Shown: piece by piece, positions 35,686-46,272 of the stretch
Layout of the letters: every line of letters starts with the position of its first letter
Numbering within the stretch: the first letter of the stretch is position 1
Assembly (NCBI GenBank): GCA_021234155.1
Contig: JAJEKV010000036.1
Span: 12,415,426 to 12,479,425, forward strand
Reading direction: 5' to 3'
From: Isoetes taiwanensis
Lineage: Eukaryota > Streptophyta > Lycopodiopsida > Isoetales > Isoetaceae
Length of the DNA stretch: 64,000 nucleotides
The notes under the pieces: model-generated
What the model saw: only the letters and a program-made list of their open reading frames with translations
The model's database searches: none
What the model was told of the DNA's origin: nothing
Translations under genes and position numbers: made by a program

Positions 35686-36555
35686 TCTCTTGAGCTAGAT
35701 TTCTCCTTCTTCTCTATCCTATCAGTTTCCCTCACCCTCCCTCCCTTGATGGTTTTTTCATTTAATCGTGTTCGTTATTTCCTTTTCTATATCCTTTGAA
35801 TTTGCTTTCTTTTTTTCCTCAGCGTGGCTTTGTAGCCTCTGAGGCATACTTATTGGTTTACTCTTTCTCGGCATGGCACGAGTATTTTATTTATTCATTC
35901 ATGTTTTCTCTCAGTGTGGCATTATCGCCTCTGAGTCAATATTTATTATTCATATTTTCTCTCGGCGTGGCGTTGTTGCCTCCAAGATCGTATTTATTGT
36001 TTTTTCTCGGCGTGGCGCTGTAGCCTCCGAGGCAGCACTAATCGGTTGTTTTTTCCCGCGATGGTCATTCCGCGGACGGTTCCCGATTGGTCGACTGTTG
36101 TTTCTTTCTCGGCGTGGTCCTGGAGCCTCCGAGTCTTCTTGCCTATGGCATCTAACTCATTGACGGGTTATTTTTCTTTCAGCCTTGATTCTGCAGGTTT
36201 GTTTACAGTTTTGTGGTTGCCATAGTGCGTGGGGTCGTGCTTCAACTATTCGCTTGGGTTTCCTCAAAAACCTAAGAAGGCATGGTTCTTCTTCCCGATG
36301 AGGAGCAGTCACCGGGTCTTCTCACCTTTGCATCGACCAAGTGGCAGATAAAACCATCTTTTATGTTGTATTCTTCAGTATCATCATGCTCTCGATGATT
36401 GTCTAGTTTCGGAGCCATTAGAGTCATGTTTTCAAATTTATCTATCCCTAGTGAGGGATCCATTTGTACTCAATGTTTTACAAAGCTCAATGAGAACACC
36501 ACTTCTCTTGAGCTAGATTTCTCCTTCTTCTCTATCCTATCAGTTTTCCTCACCA
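35686..36555. repeat. Direct repeat pair (~55 bp) within the element
   Basis: CTCTTGAGCTAGATTTCTCC followed by TTCTTCTCTATCCTATCAGT occurs at 35689 and again at 36508, about 819 bp apart, almost identical. It brackets the hairpin-motif array. Confidence 0.85.
35819..36135. repeat. Five copies of a 27-bp foldable motif
   Basis: TCGGCGTGGCG(n5)GCCTCCGAG variants at about 35819, 35911, 35962, 36007 and 36109. Each has CTCGG/CCGAG-type arms and so can fold. Spacing is irregular (45-100 bp). I know no function for it. Confidence 0.75.
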
Positions 36556-37199
36556 TTCTGCTAATTTGTTCTATCGTATCTTATCCTACTTCTTCTTCCC
36601 TTACCCTTCTTCTAGTTTCTTCGGGTGATGCCCTACCAAATCTTAACCTTGTTCTTCATCCCTTACCCTTTGGGGTTTTTGTCTCTGGGTGTTTCCTTCT
36701 GGCTCCTTGTGTCTTAGCGCCATCAGAACTCTGGCCAGACCGATTGAGTCGAATCACTGGAAAGGAAATTATTTGGGATGTCTTCTGGTTGGAGCGTCAC
36801 CGTTCCTGGTGCTGTTGATGCTCGCCCAGTTACCCGAGGCTTGTTTGCAAGAGTGTTTGGCATGGCTTTCTGGCTGGGCGATTTTTCGGATAAGTGCGTG
36901 AGCGAGTTTTTCTTACGTATTTTTCTTTCCTTGCCTTGTTTCATGTTTGGGGCACGAGTTTTACGTGAAAGAATCGTGCCTTTTCCCATGATTTGTGTTA
37001 CGGTTATATATGCTCACGAGGGCCAAAACCGATTGCTTGGGTTGTTTTGCGGTTCAAGTGCATTCTTGGCGATTTAGGTAGCTCGGATATTTGGATCGGT
37101 GCCGTATTGAGTTCTTATTTGGTCGGATTGCGGTTAGATTGATAAAGCATTCCTTTGTTTAGGCTTCTTGTTTATTTCTTGCTCAAGTTTCACTATTTA

Positions 37200-40100
37200 C
37201 CTTGTGCCCAATCAGTCTAATAAAATTGCACCTCACATAATCCGCACAGTCCACAATCTTCCTCCTCGGGTATGCCTTCTATCGTTCTTTGTATTTTGAT
37301 TCGGACCTCTTCTCCACTAGATACAATGCGCTCTCTAGTTGGAAGGGTTTATTGGATTGGATTGATTGCTCCCACCTTTTTATTTGTACTTGCTTTTGTT
37401 TTTTAGAATTTCATTTCGGGTTGTGGCTGTCTGTGTTTTTTGTCTCGAAGGCTTTCCTTTTTTGTTGCTCTTTCTCACCTCTGCCTGCCTGTGTTTCTCG
37501 GTGGGCTAAAGCCCTGGAGCTGCAGCGACCTCACCCTGCCGGATCTCTGCGCGTGGCCGCTCCTCCTTCGTTCAGATTCTGCTGTGATGGACACTTCTTG
37601 CTTTGCCTCGGGGTACCAGGTTTGCGATACTGGGTTCAAATCATATTATTTCTTCTCAGGTCTTGCATCTTCTCAGGTCCTGCATGGATGTTCTTGATGT
37701 TTAACAAGCTCTTGTTCACATGTGTTGATCTTGTGGATATAGAACATTTGCTTCCTCACTGCCGGTTTTGAACCCATCTTCTGATTTTCTCTAGATCTTT
37801 TCTGGCATGATGTATCCACCTTCTGTTTGTTGCCACATATGGTTATCCTCAGATCAGGGCCTGTTGCACTTGGTATGTATGCACACTCACCGGTTTGTTT
37901 ACTGGGTTTTAGATCTACAGGCTTAGAGATGGTTTCAAGATGGCGCTTCCTTGTATAAACTACCGATGCGGGCTCTCTCTCTCTCTCTCTCTCTCGGCCC
38001 CATTTTGCGGTGTTTGCATATCCTCTTACGCTATATTGGCGGCTTTATCTTTTATTCTCACAGGCTAATTGTTGTCTGTGTCATAGGTTCTTAGGTTCGT
38101 GGCCTCTGTAACTGTTCATTTTTCTGTGGCTTCCCAAGTATAGGATGATTGTTAGAAAATTTTTTTGTCCAAGGTATTTTTGGCTTATTGGTGGAGATGT
38201 CGAAGTTTGGGTCTATGTGTAAACATGGTTTGCAGGTTCAAGGCCCTCCACTTCATTGTTGCGCTTTAGCTATATTTTATCCTCACATTTGATTATTCCA
38301 TTGCATGCATGTTGTTGCTCTAGTCATTTAGGGTTTCCCAAGGCACTTCCTCATCAAATGACCTCTAATAAAGCTTTCGTAGTGCCCTTCATATCATTTG
38401 TGTGCATATCTCTTTTGTGCTTTATACATCTTTTACTCCATCTATTAAATGCATGGTGGCTCTAGTCAGTTTTCCAAAAGCACTCGTACTCACGTTATGT
38501 AATTTTTGTGCATATCATGTTCGTGTGCATTATTTAGTCTCTCGATTAAATGCAGGTTTGCTATAGTCAATGCTCAAATTGGGTTCTTCACGGCACTCCC
38601 TCTTCATGACTTTTTAAAAGTTTTAAATCTATTATACTCCCCTTGGTATTCTCCTACTCTTACCGACCTTGTTTGTTTTTAATAGTTGATGTGATTAGAT
38701 TGGTCTTGGAGGTTCTATGCCCCTATGGTTGCACATTCTATCCTCTCCCCCGTTTGACCCTTAAGATACATTTGTTGGTTCTGGTGTATCTTGGAATTCG
38801 ATTTTCGAGTTATGACCCTTGTTCTTGTCTTGTGCCATTGCATCTTTGCGGCTCCAGTTTTTTGTTTGTCGTAATCCATATGGTGCACATGCTTAAATCA
38901 TTCTTGGTCCCTTGATTTACTTGATTCGAGTGCTCTATCTAGCTTGATGGCCAGGCTTGATATATCGTCTTTCTATTTCTCCAACATGTAAATTCATATT
39001 TTGTCAGTCTCATATGTGTGCTTCCATTTTCATTTGGCCATTTCTTTCAAGAGTTTGTGCAGTTAGTTGAGGGCAGGTCAACAACGTGCATGGAAATGTT
39101 TATACGTCATTTTAGGTTGCATTGCACATGTTTATTTGGGGTTTGCTTCTCTATGCCATCATTGTTTGCTCTATTTTTCTGTATATCAGGCTCTACGTGT
39201 ATTTGAGGATGATTTTCATGTTAAATATTATCATCTCGTCTATTCTTGATATTTCTACGGAGTTTCACGGTAATTTTTGGTCTTCGATATTCTACGTAGT
39301 GTGTTTCATGTATATTTTGGTCTTATGTATTTGGTAGATAACGCGTGTCCTGTTGTTCCTTAGGTTTTTCTTACACGTGCCTATATGGTTTTATCCGATG
39401 CATTCTTTTTCTTTGGATATGTGCGGGCGTTAGCTCCATTTATACCCTTGTTCTTGTTGTTTCACGTGGCGTCTTTTGCATCCCATTACTATGCTTAGTC
39501 CCTTTAGGCCACTTATCTTTCGCTCTCGATTACCCCAATTTTGCTACTTGATGTCCTTATTCTCATTTGTTTCTCTTTCTGTAAACTTGTTGTTAGATTG
39601 GTCCATCTGCTTGCCATTCGCTTCATTGTCTCGGTTTTTTTGTTAGCCCCATTTCCTCCGCCTATTTTTCTTAGTTTCCCCGGTGCTTTGTGCCTTTAAG
39701 TCTGTTGTTTCATTTTGTCAGTAGAGTTTTCACGTTTGTGGGTGATTGTCACTTAGGTACTCTTTGCGCTGTGTTACTCCTGCTTCTATATCTCCTCGCA
39801 TTTCTTTGTTTTCCACATTCATGCATTAGCTTCCTATTTACTGTTTTCATCTTGACGAGCTACCTACGGGTATTTTTATGCTCTTTTTGCACTTCTTGTT
39901 ATTTTTGTGTTTCTTGGCTTTATTCGGATTCATTAGAGTTATTCTCATTGTTGCCTCTATCTAACATTTCTCCTTGTACCATTGGTCTTTTCATCCCGCC
40001 ACCAGTTCCTTTTTTACCCACTATGATTTGGCTACATGTGCATTGTTTTTTCCAATATTTCCTTTTGTTTTTTTACTTTACATTGCAAGTTTTAGCCACC

Positions 40101-41900
40101 GGGTTGCTCCATTTATTGTGTAGTTTATTCCATTCGTCTTATCTGCTTCGCTCATCCTCCTTTGTCGGGGTTCATCCTTTTCAGTTCCTTCAAGCTTCGT
40201 TGTCTCCTTATTTGTATTCATTTTCCTTGTCCATGATTTCTTTTAACTCTTTGGCTGTGTATTTTGTTTCGTGGTTTTGTTTGTTTTCAACCCTACAATT
40301 CATTTTCCATCTCCCACTGCATTGTTCCATTTTGTTCGTTTTATGCATTTCGGTGTTTTGATACTCTAGCGCAGTTCCCTTCCTGTCTTTCACTCCATTG
40401 TTCCATTTGTTCATTTTTATGCGTTGCATTGTTTGATGCTCTAGCACTTATTCCGGCCCCATCTGTCTCACTAGTTATCTTATTCTATTTACCTTTGTTA
40501 TCTCATTACTCCTTTGCACTTCGTTATTCTGGGATTTTTGGTACTTTTTTCTTGCTTCTCTTTCTTCATTCTCCCTTTTGCTCTATGTTCCCTATCTACC
40601 CCTTATCTGTGCATCAGCTCCTTACTCCTTTAGTTGCATCAGTTTTCTCATTCGGTTTTTCGTTGTCTTCTTACTCCTTTTTTACTTTTGCTAGGTAGGT
40701 TAGTTCGGTTTTATAGTATCTTCTAGTATTTACCGGTATATTAGTCATTTGAAATCTTTACCCCGGAAGTTCCTTTCTGTACTGCATTGTTCCATTGTGT
40801 CCTTCATTTTTATGTTCCGTTTCCATCTTTCTCTGTATTGTTCCACGATGTCTTTTATTTTTTCCATTGTTCGGATTCCATCTTTACTTGCTCATTTGCT
40901 TTCTTCATTGCACCATTGTCTCTTTTTCTCGTTACCCCCTTTTTTGCTCCATTCTTCTTAGTCTCCTCTTCCTCCCATTGACTCTGGTTGCCTTGCTTGC
41001 TCTTTTGCCTTCGATGAGCCATCTCCTCTGTTACGCTGTAACTCCTTGATTGCCCCTTCTACCTCGTTTGTCCCACTGTTCTATTATCTTGTTGTCTCAT
41101 TACCCTTTTTTATCTCTATTACTCCTTTGTCCAAATTTTGCCTTGTTTTGCTTCCAAGAGTGTTCTACCATAATCTGTCAACCTTACTACATGTGGCTTC
41201 TCTTGTCCATGACTTTTTTGTATGCTTTTAGACTCCTTGCCTTATTCACGTTTTTTTGCTATACACTCCTCATTATCTCGGTAGCTCCATTTGATATTTT
41301 TTCTCTATTTGGTTGTGTTTGCATTGTTTTCTTAATTTATTTTCTTTAGCTTATTGTTTCGTTTTCACTCTGGTGACATTATTACTATATTAGTCACATT
41401 GGTTCCTTCTTTGGTTTCTTTGTCTTCTTGCTCCTTTTCTATTGCTTGTTAGGATAGTTTGCTTTTATAGTATCTTTGGTTAGTGTAGTATTTATTTATT
41501 GGTATATTAGTCATTTGGGATCGTTACTTTGATGATGACATCTTGTTCGTGACTCTGTCTGTTGTTGTCTCATAAGTTCCTTCCCTCATCTCTTATTGCA
41601 CTATTCCATTATCTTCTTCATTCTTATGTTCCCGTTTCCGTCTCTCATAGCCTTCCTCCATCGTATTCTCCTTCATTTTTTATTCATCCCATTGTTTGCA
41701 TTCCGGCATTATTTGCTCTTTCTGCTTCTTCATTGTTCATTTGTCTCTGTCTTCTCTTTATCCCCCTTTTCCTCCATTTTTCTTAGTTTCCTCTTCCTTC
41801 GTTTTACTCTGATTGCCGTCAGCCTTATCTATGCTTCGTTTCCAGTGACCTTGTAGACTCGTTTCTCCCTTTCTTTATACTATATTTTTCTCTTTAGCTT
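37200..41900. other. 4.7-kb pyrimidine-rich interior, no genes
   Basis: The + strand is dominated by T and C with few A's over the whole stretch. The many short + frames are hydrophobic by-products of this skew and show no domain. A (CT)n run lies at 37976-37994. Confidence 0.6.
40668..41530. repeat. Diverged tandem units of ~760 bp inside the element
   Basis: CTTACTCCTTTTTTACTTTT ... GTTTTATAGTATCTTCTAGT ... GGTATATTAGTCATTTG near 40668-40752 recurs near 41428-41520. The downstream CATTGTTCCATT(G/A)T ... TTTTATGTTCCGTTTCC (40790) also recurs (41602). The spacing is about 760-810 bp. Similar short phrases (CATTGTTCCATTTTGTTC) occur near 40320 and 40400. Confidence 0.65.
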
Positions 41901-42350
41901 CTCTTCTTTTCAGTTTCCATGCTGAGTAGTTTTTGAGTTTGTTCCTCTTCTATCGGCCAGTATGTGCCTATCATAGGACCCATCCTAGGAACCATGCCTA
42001 GAATACCATGGTATGAATCACTTCTTTGATTTAAGATCTCATGGGTTGAATTCTTACTTTGAATTTGCACTTCATGCTTTGAATCATGCATCAAATGGCT
42101 TTCACTAGTGTTCAGTAAAGAAATTAACATGAACGAATGTACACAATGTAGATTCAACGAAAACTTTTAACATGAATGAATGTACATTAATTTTTAACAT
42201 CAATCGACGTAGACAGTAATTTATCAACAAATTTTTTGACAAAAGGATGTTGGTTGAACCAGTTTTTTGACAAAAGGAATGGATCCAGGTGGAGAAGGGA
42301 TTTCTTTCTCCATGTGGATCCAATCCAACTGCAACCCATATGGAATTACT

Positions 42351-42358
42351 TATATATA
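42351..42358 (+). promoter_or_regulatory. TATA-box-like site upstream of gene Z
   Basis: TATATATA lies 132 bp before the gene Z start codon and is conserved in copy A (reverse strand, about 19748-19758). Position and conservation fit a promoter, but no transcript data exist. Confidence 0.4.
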
Positions 42359-42489
42359 GATGTTTTTTTTAGTTGATCATGTGGGATATATGCTGGCAGA
42401 AAAAGTCTGTCCTAGGATTTAGGGTTCATCCGTCCGACCCTTGAAAGTGATCCGGATTGCTGCTCTGTCGATTCTTCTAAGGGAGAGGT

Positions 42490-42660
42490 ATGGCTAGTCA
42501 GGAATCTGATGCCACTGTTGAGTGTGAGGCAGTAGCACCCTTGGATATGAAGAGATACCACCAGACCATATCCCAGAGGGCCGTGATGGCGTACCTGGAG
42601 TTGGGCATAAAAATAGAGGATCAGATTCTAGCTTGGGCTGAGGCAGCACCACTGCGCTAA
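42490..42660 (+). CDS. Gene Z, copy B: short unrecognised protein (56 aa)
   Basis: ATG at 42490 (MASQESDATVECEAVAPLDM) to TAA at 42658-42660. Both copies keep the frame for at least 48 codons with mostly conservative changes (KRYH, MAYLE(L/M)GIKIE). It is acidic and probably helical, with no signal peptide or known motif. It lies at the outer edge of the composite repeat behind a TATA-like site. It could also be the first exon of something longer. Confidence 0.45.
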   Translation: MASQESDATVECEAVAPLDMKRYHQTISQRAVMAYLELGIKIEDQILAWAEAAPLR

Positions 42661-43128
42661 ATGATGCACGTGGAAGTAATCTTTGTGAGGGACAGGGATT
42701 CCTGGTGCATGTATGAAATCCTCAGCCCTTCCTACGCATGCGAGTTCTGTTAGAAGCAGTTATAAATAGCAAACCTTTTATGACAAAATAAATCTCGGCT
42801 TATTATAAGTATTCATGTTCAAACTTGTTATGTTATCAGATCATGTTAATATCAGTTCATGTTATACCATTTTTGAAAATCAATGTGCAAATCTTTTTTA
42901 GTTGCTGGCTACTATACGTGTTCAGTTATATTTTCAGTTCATGTTAATATCAGTTCAGGTTATTATATTTTCAGTTCATGTTAATATTAGTTCAGGTTTT
43001 GGATCTTCTGCTATCAATTATATGATAGCAGTATCTGTACCAAAATAAGCTATCTTTCTAAATGAAATATACACATGATCTACAATTCTTCTTTTAACAC
43101 ATGTCTCACAAGTTGTCTTTACCAAACT
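42661..43128. other. AT-rich spacer
   Basis: Short repeated phrases TCAGTTCATGTTA(T/A)TA occur several times (42838-43000). No gene seen. Confidence 0.55.
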
Positions 43129-44007
43129 TCAAGAGCAATATCTACTACCAATTCTTTGCCTCTTCTGCCTCCATGCTAACAAGCCTTGACTAGCAGTAGA
43201 ACTTTTCCAAGCCTCTCCTTTTCTTTTCTTTGAGGCCTCAGCCAATGCCTTATGCAACTGTGGAGCAGCCCGTCTCGCCACATTCTCTTCATGACGAGAA
43301 ATTACTCTCCTGTAGAGCCATTGTGCCATCTATCTGTATGAGTGGATTTGACAAAGAATGTGACCCTCCAGGTCGAGTCTTTCAGTTATATGCAACCTTG
43401 GATGGCTTATGGGACTTCTCCATACCTTGCGTATTCCAAATTGATAAGCTTCTATACTTCTGAGCAAACCAAGGCCCATGAGCATATATGATGTGGATGT
43501 AATGAGTGACCTCTGTCTCACCCCAAGCCGGTATGTATGCATGTGTAAAGTCCCTGACCACCACCCTAACTTGGCTATTTCAGCCTCAGCTAGATATGTC
43601 TTTTGTTAAAGACTGTTCAAATTTGTCAGTGCATTCCATGCAATCACTTTTCTCACAGTACCATTCAGGCCATCTGTTCTATCCCTTTCAGCCTCAACTA
43701 ATTTCAGTCCAAATTCATAAACACCACCCTTAGCATTCTCAGGCCTGCTCAAGAAATGTCTGGCTCTAACTCCACCAATGGATACCTTGGCTGGGACTGA
43801 GGCAGCTTTTCCATTACCCGACCTCTTGTGGTCTTGTTCCAGTTTGACACATCCACCATGCAAGCCTGCCTTGGACAATACCTTTTCAACCCGCTCAATG
43901 CCTTCTTCCCTCTCCTTCTTCCCGCGGATGTTCCATACAAAATACTCCGAGTGATGTATCATCTTTTCTACAATCCTGACAAGTGCATGAAGAGTGCAAA
44001 TGTGCAA
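43129..44007 (-). pseudogene. Transposase-like ORF (C-terminal half), decayed
   Basis: Segments on the minus strand follow one another. At 44007-43606: LHALVRIVEKMIHHSEYFVW, GLHGGCVKLEQDHKRSGNGK, PENAKGGVYEFGL. At 43564-43382: FTHAYIPAWGETEVTHYIHI, IYAHGPWFAQKYRSLSIW, NTQGMEKSHKPSK. At 43329-43129: RWLYRR-type and KKRKG basic stretch. The 'H-P-F-K-Y-S-QG-EK-H' pattern resembles the C-terminal region of uncharacterised eukaryotic transposases (from memory of such families, not a search). Frameshifts near 43600 and stops near 43380 show decay. GIY-YIG was considered for GGVYEFGL but is not supported. Confidence 0.45.
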
Positions 44008-44106
44008 TCTTTCTAGTGGTATTGGGAGTAATTAATCAAAGGTGTCATCTTTCAAGTGACGATCAGGAGGCATGTTCTGATCACATTCAAGAGTGCTCTT
44101 AGACCC

Positions 44107-44145
44107 TTTCTTCTTCTTCTTCTTCTTCTTCTTCTTCTTCTCCTT
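44107..44145. repeat. (CTT)n microsatellite
   Basis: About ten to thirteen CTT units with one interruption. Confidence 0.95.
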
Positions 44146-44275
44146 CAATATCCTTCAATATATAGCAGCAATAAATACAATTCCGTGGAAGGAAGCAAGC
44201 AGTTGAAGCAACAGTATATGGATAACTGCCAGGGCCATGACCCTTTTGGTTTTTGATCAGGGCACAAGGTTTGAA

Positions 44276-44340
44276 TTTTTGAATTTGAATTTGAATTTGA
44301 ATTTGAATTTGAATTTGAATTTGAATTTGGATTTGAATTT
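44276..44340. repeat. (TTTGAA)n hexamer repeat
   Basis: About ten TTTGAA units with one TTTGGA variant. Not in a supported gene. Confidence 0.95.
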
Positions 44341-44808
44341 CAAACGTGAAAACATCAAAGCAGATCGGATAGAGGAAGGAGTTGCCTGATGGATCAGGTG
44401 GGTATGCACGACCGGATATTGGATCCAAGAGGTGCAGCACTTGGATCTATTTGATTTCGTATGCCATCGATTTTTAGTTTATGGTGGGTTGGTGGATCCT
44501 AAACAAATGCAGGAGGCCACGGAGCTCCAGTGCACGAGAAGGGAATATCTCCCTAGCTAACCCACACGAACTTGGCATCCACGTGGCAGCAGGGGAGCAT
44601 AAAAAGGAATAAGAGATTTGAAATGGGGGTGGAAAAGATATCACATATTTGCATTATTAATGCAAAAGATTGACCCATAGCCCCATATTATATTTAACAA
44701 AAAAATACAATGAAAACAATTTATAATTTCTTAGGGGGGCCTTTGGAGACTCCATGTTTTCTAGAGTTAAGGGCATTAAAGGACACGCTAGCTGTTGAGC
44801 TTCTACAT
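44341..44808. other. Spacer without recognisable gene
   Basis: Between the hexamer repeat and the DIRS recombinase fragment. AT-rich; nothing recognised. Confidence 0.5.
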
Positions 44809-45258
44809 TGTCGTTCTGAAGGTATGCTAAAGAGCTACTCTAGCCTGGAAAGAATTTAAAGTCGGTGTGATTCCAAAAGTCTTACTATCCTCCCTTCTAT
44901 CTGCTTGTTTATTAGCCGTATGATAGCCATTAGCCGTATGATAGCCAACGCCTGCTCTCTTTCCAAGATCCACTCTATGCTTGCTTCTATTGGTTTCTAT
45001 CATCAACTAGCTGGTCTCGGTAAGCCTACAGATTACCCCCTTGTTACCTTGCTTTTGAGCTCAACCAAATGTTCGTAGTCCTTATGCACGATTAAGAAGA
45101 AACCTTACTCCCACACATGGTACGAGATATAGTTGACCACTTTGCCAACCCCTCATCGACCCTTTTAGATGTCATGAAATGCACGGCCATTGGTATTGCC
45201 TTCATTGCCTTCCTTAGGAGCTTGGAAATCCTTGCATTACGATGGGATGAGATTACGT
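44809..45258 (+). pseudogene. DIRS-like tyrosine recombinase, N-terminal part to catalytic Arg
   Basis: Tyrosine recombinases insert the circular DNA of DIRS elements. Reading with two shifts gives TLAWKEFKVGVIPK, then (after a doubled TTAGCCGTATGATAGCCA that adds stops) KIHSMLASIGFYHQLAGLGK PTDYPLV, then LLPHMVRDIVDHFA and GIAFIAFLRSLEILALRWDE. The 'S-I--A---H---G--PTDP' core-binding pattern and the FLR-S-EIL-L-W-D box with the first catalytic Arg fit the family. The catalytic HxxR and Tyr parts are missing because the sequence switches at about 45262 to the DIRS linker, which normally lies upstream of the recombinase. Confidence 0.65.
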
Positions 45259-45264
45259 TAGGCT

Positions 45265-45716
45265 AGGTGGCACTTACTGTCCCTTGGATGCCTTTTCCCT
45301 CCTCAAGCTACGATGTAGACCTCAGGATTGGGACTGTTTTGGCAATCCTTACAATCATTTGTTACCAAATTTTAATTGCTGGTACCCAATCCCCGATCAC
45401 CGTGCACCCCCAAATGCTTTTAGTAAATCTTGGCACGGTCTTAACAACTATTGTTTTTCGCCTCCTTTCTTGGCATTTGAGACTTTCTAGTATGCTATTA
45501 CTTGTAGAGCTGACATCACTGTTGTTATCTTTCAATGGAAATCAGCCCCATGGTGGCCAGCCCTACATGATGACGTGGGAGGTTGGCATCCTTCCTTTGT
45601 GGGTCATTTATACTTCCCATCTAGAGGACAAAGTTTGATCCCTAGCGCTCGTTCCTCACTGCCACATCGTAAACCAATTAGTCCTCTGATTGCTCTTCGA
45701 TTAGCAGCATCTAACT
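45265..45716 (+). pseudogene. DIRS-like linker region, copy C
   Basis: Near-copy of 30693-31140: PLDAFSLLKLRCRPQDWDCF, LPNFNCWYPIPDH and NNYCFSPPFLAFETF. It ends with the same TAG and GTGAGT donor-like site. As in copy B, gene X sequence follows. Confidence 0.72.
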
Positions 45717-46272
45717 AGGTGAGTTTATTTTTCATTAGAGAAAATATGGGGGTCTCCAAAGGGCCCTTTATGAAAATGGAGAAATTCCACATCGGATTTT
45801 TGCTCTAGCCAATCAGAAATAAGTGCCTTTGTTCTTTGTTCTTAATCCATACATGTCTGCCATGCCATGCCATATTAGCTTTGGTAGCCATGTGTCGGAT
45901 TTAGATAGGGTTTCTTCTCCCAAGGGAGACTCCCAAATCTGTCCCATTTTCCCATAGAGAGCATTTCTCAATGGAGATTTGAGGTCATTTACTTACGTGC
46001 AGTTAATTTTGGTTGCTGCTTTTGAATTTTGTTTTGGCGGGATCGAGCTGGTGTGGGAAACCACAGGATATCGAAATTGCATAGGAAGACCTATTGTGAA
46101 GCACAGAAGCTTCTCCAAATCATGTCTCAAACACGGATATACTGGAGATAAGGTTCGGTTCTGATCTGTCAAATTGTTTTTGAAGAACAGGGGCCAGTGA
46201 TATGCTCACAGGTATGGATATGGCATTTCAAATTTCCATAAAACTAACTTTTTGTTTTGGCATTCATGCAGT

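Larger units (their letters stand above)
35575..41990 (-). mobile_element. Helitron2/Helentron-like non-autonomous element inserted in copy B
   Basis: Comparison with copy A (20100-20150) shows 6416 extra bases exactly between ATGGT and TACAT (minus strand), a T^T target without other duplication. In minus orientation the element begins TCCTAGGATGGG (41990-41979). Near its 3' end is the inverted match CCCATCCAAGGA (35624-35613, 11 of 12), then a perfect 12-bp stem hairpin (35608-35581), then six bases to the end. Terminal repeat at one end, subterminal at the other, 3' hairpin and T^T insertion are the published marks of Helitron2/Helentron elements. I find no Rep-helicase ORF; the interior is pyrimidine-rich on the + strand with only short frames, so it is non-autonomous. 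Confidence 0.78.
30690..42656. repeat. Composite repeat, copy B (most complete copy)
   Basis: Contains the DIRS linker fragment, gene X, tandem repeats, gene Y, 105-bp repeats and gene Z. Its left part (30690-33250) is repeated directly as copy C at 45265-47390, and its right part is repeated inverted as copy A at 19448-22552. Without the 6.4-kb insertion it is about 5.5 kb. No terminal inverted repeat or target duplication could be identified for the unit as a whole. Confidence 0.75.

Noticed and set aside
36778-40361. Many + strand open frames of 60-220 codons in 36.8-40.4 kb
   Set aside because: They follow from the T/C-rich strand (Leu/Phe/Ser/Cys-rich translations), overlap in all frames and show no domain or start context.
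35575-41990. Solo LTR or large LARD explanation for the insertion
   Set aside because: The ends are not TG...CA, there is no 5-bp target duplication against the empty site, and the asymmetric repeat plus 3' hairpin fits a rolling-circle element better.
35575-41990. Canonical Helitron
   Set aside because: The 5' TC is present but the 3' end is not CTRR and the target is T^T, not A^T.
43606-44007. GIY-YIG/ET-domain protein suggested by GGVYEFGL
   Set aside because: The second YIG half and catalytic residues are absent, and the next segments fit a transposase-like protein instead.
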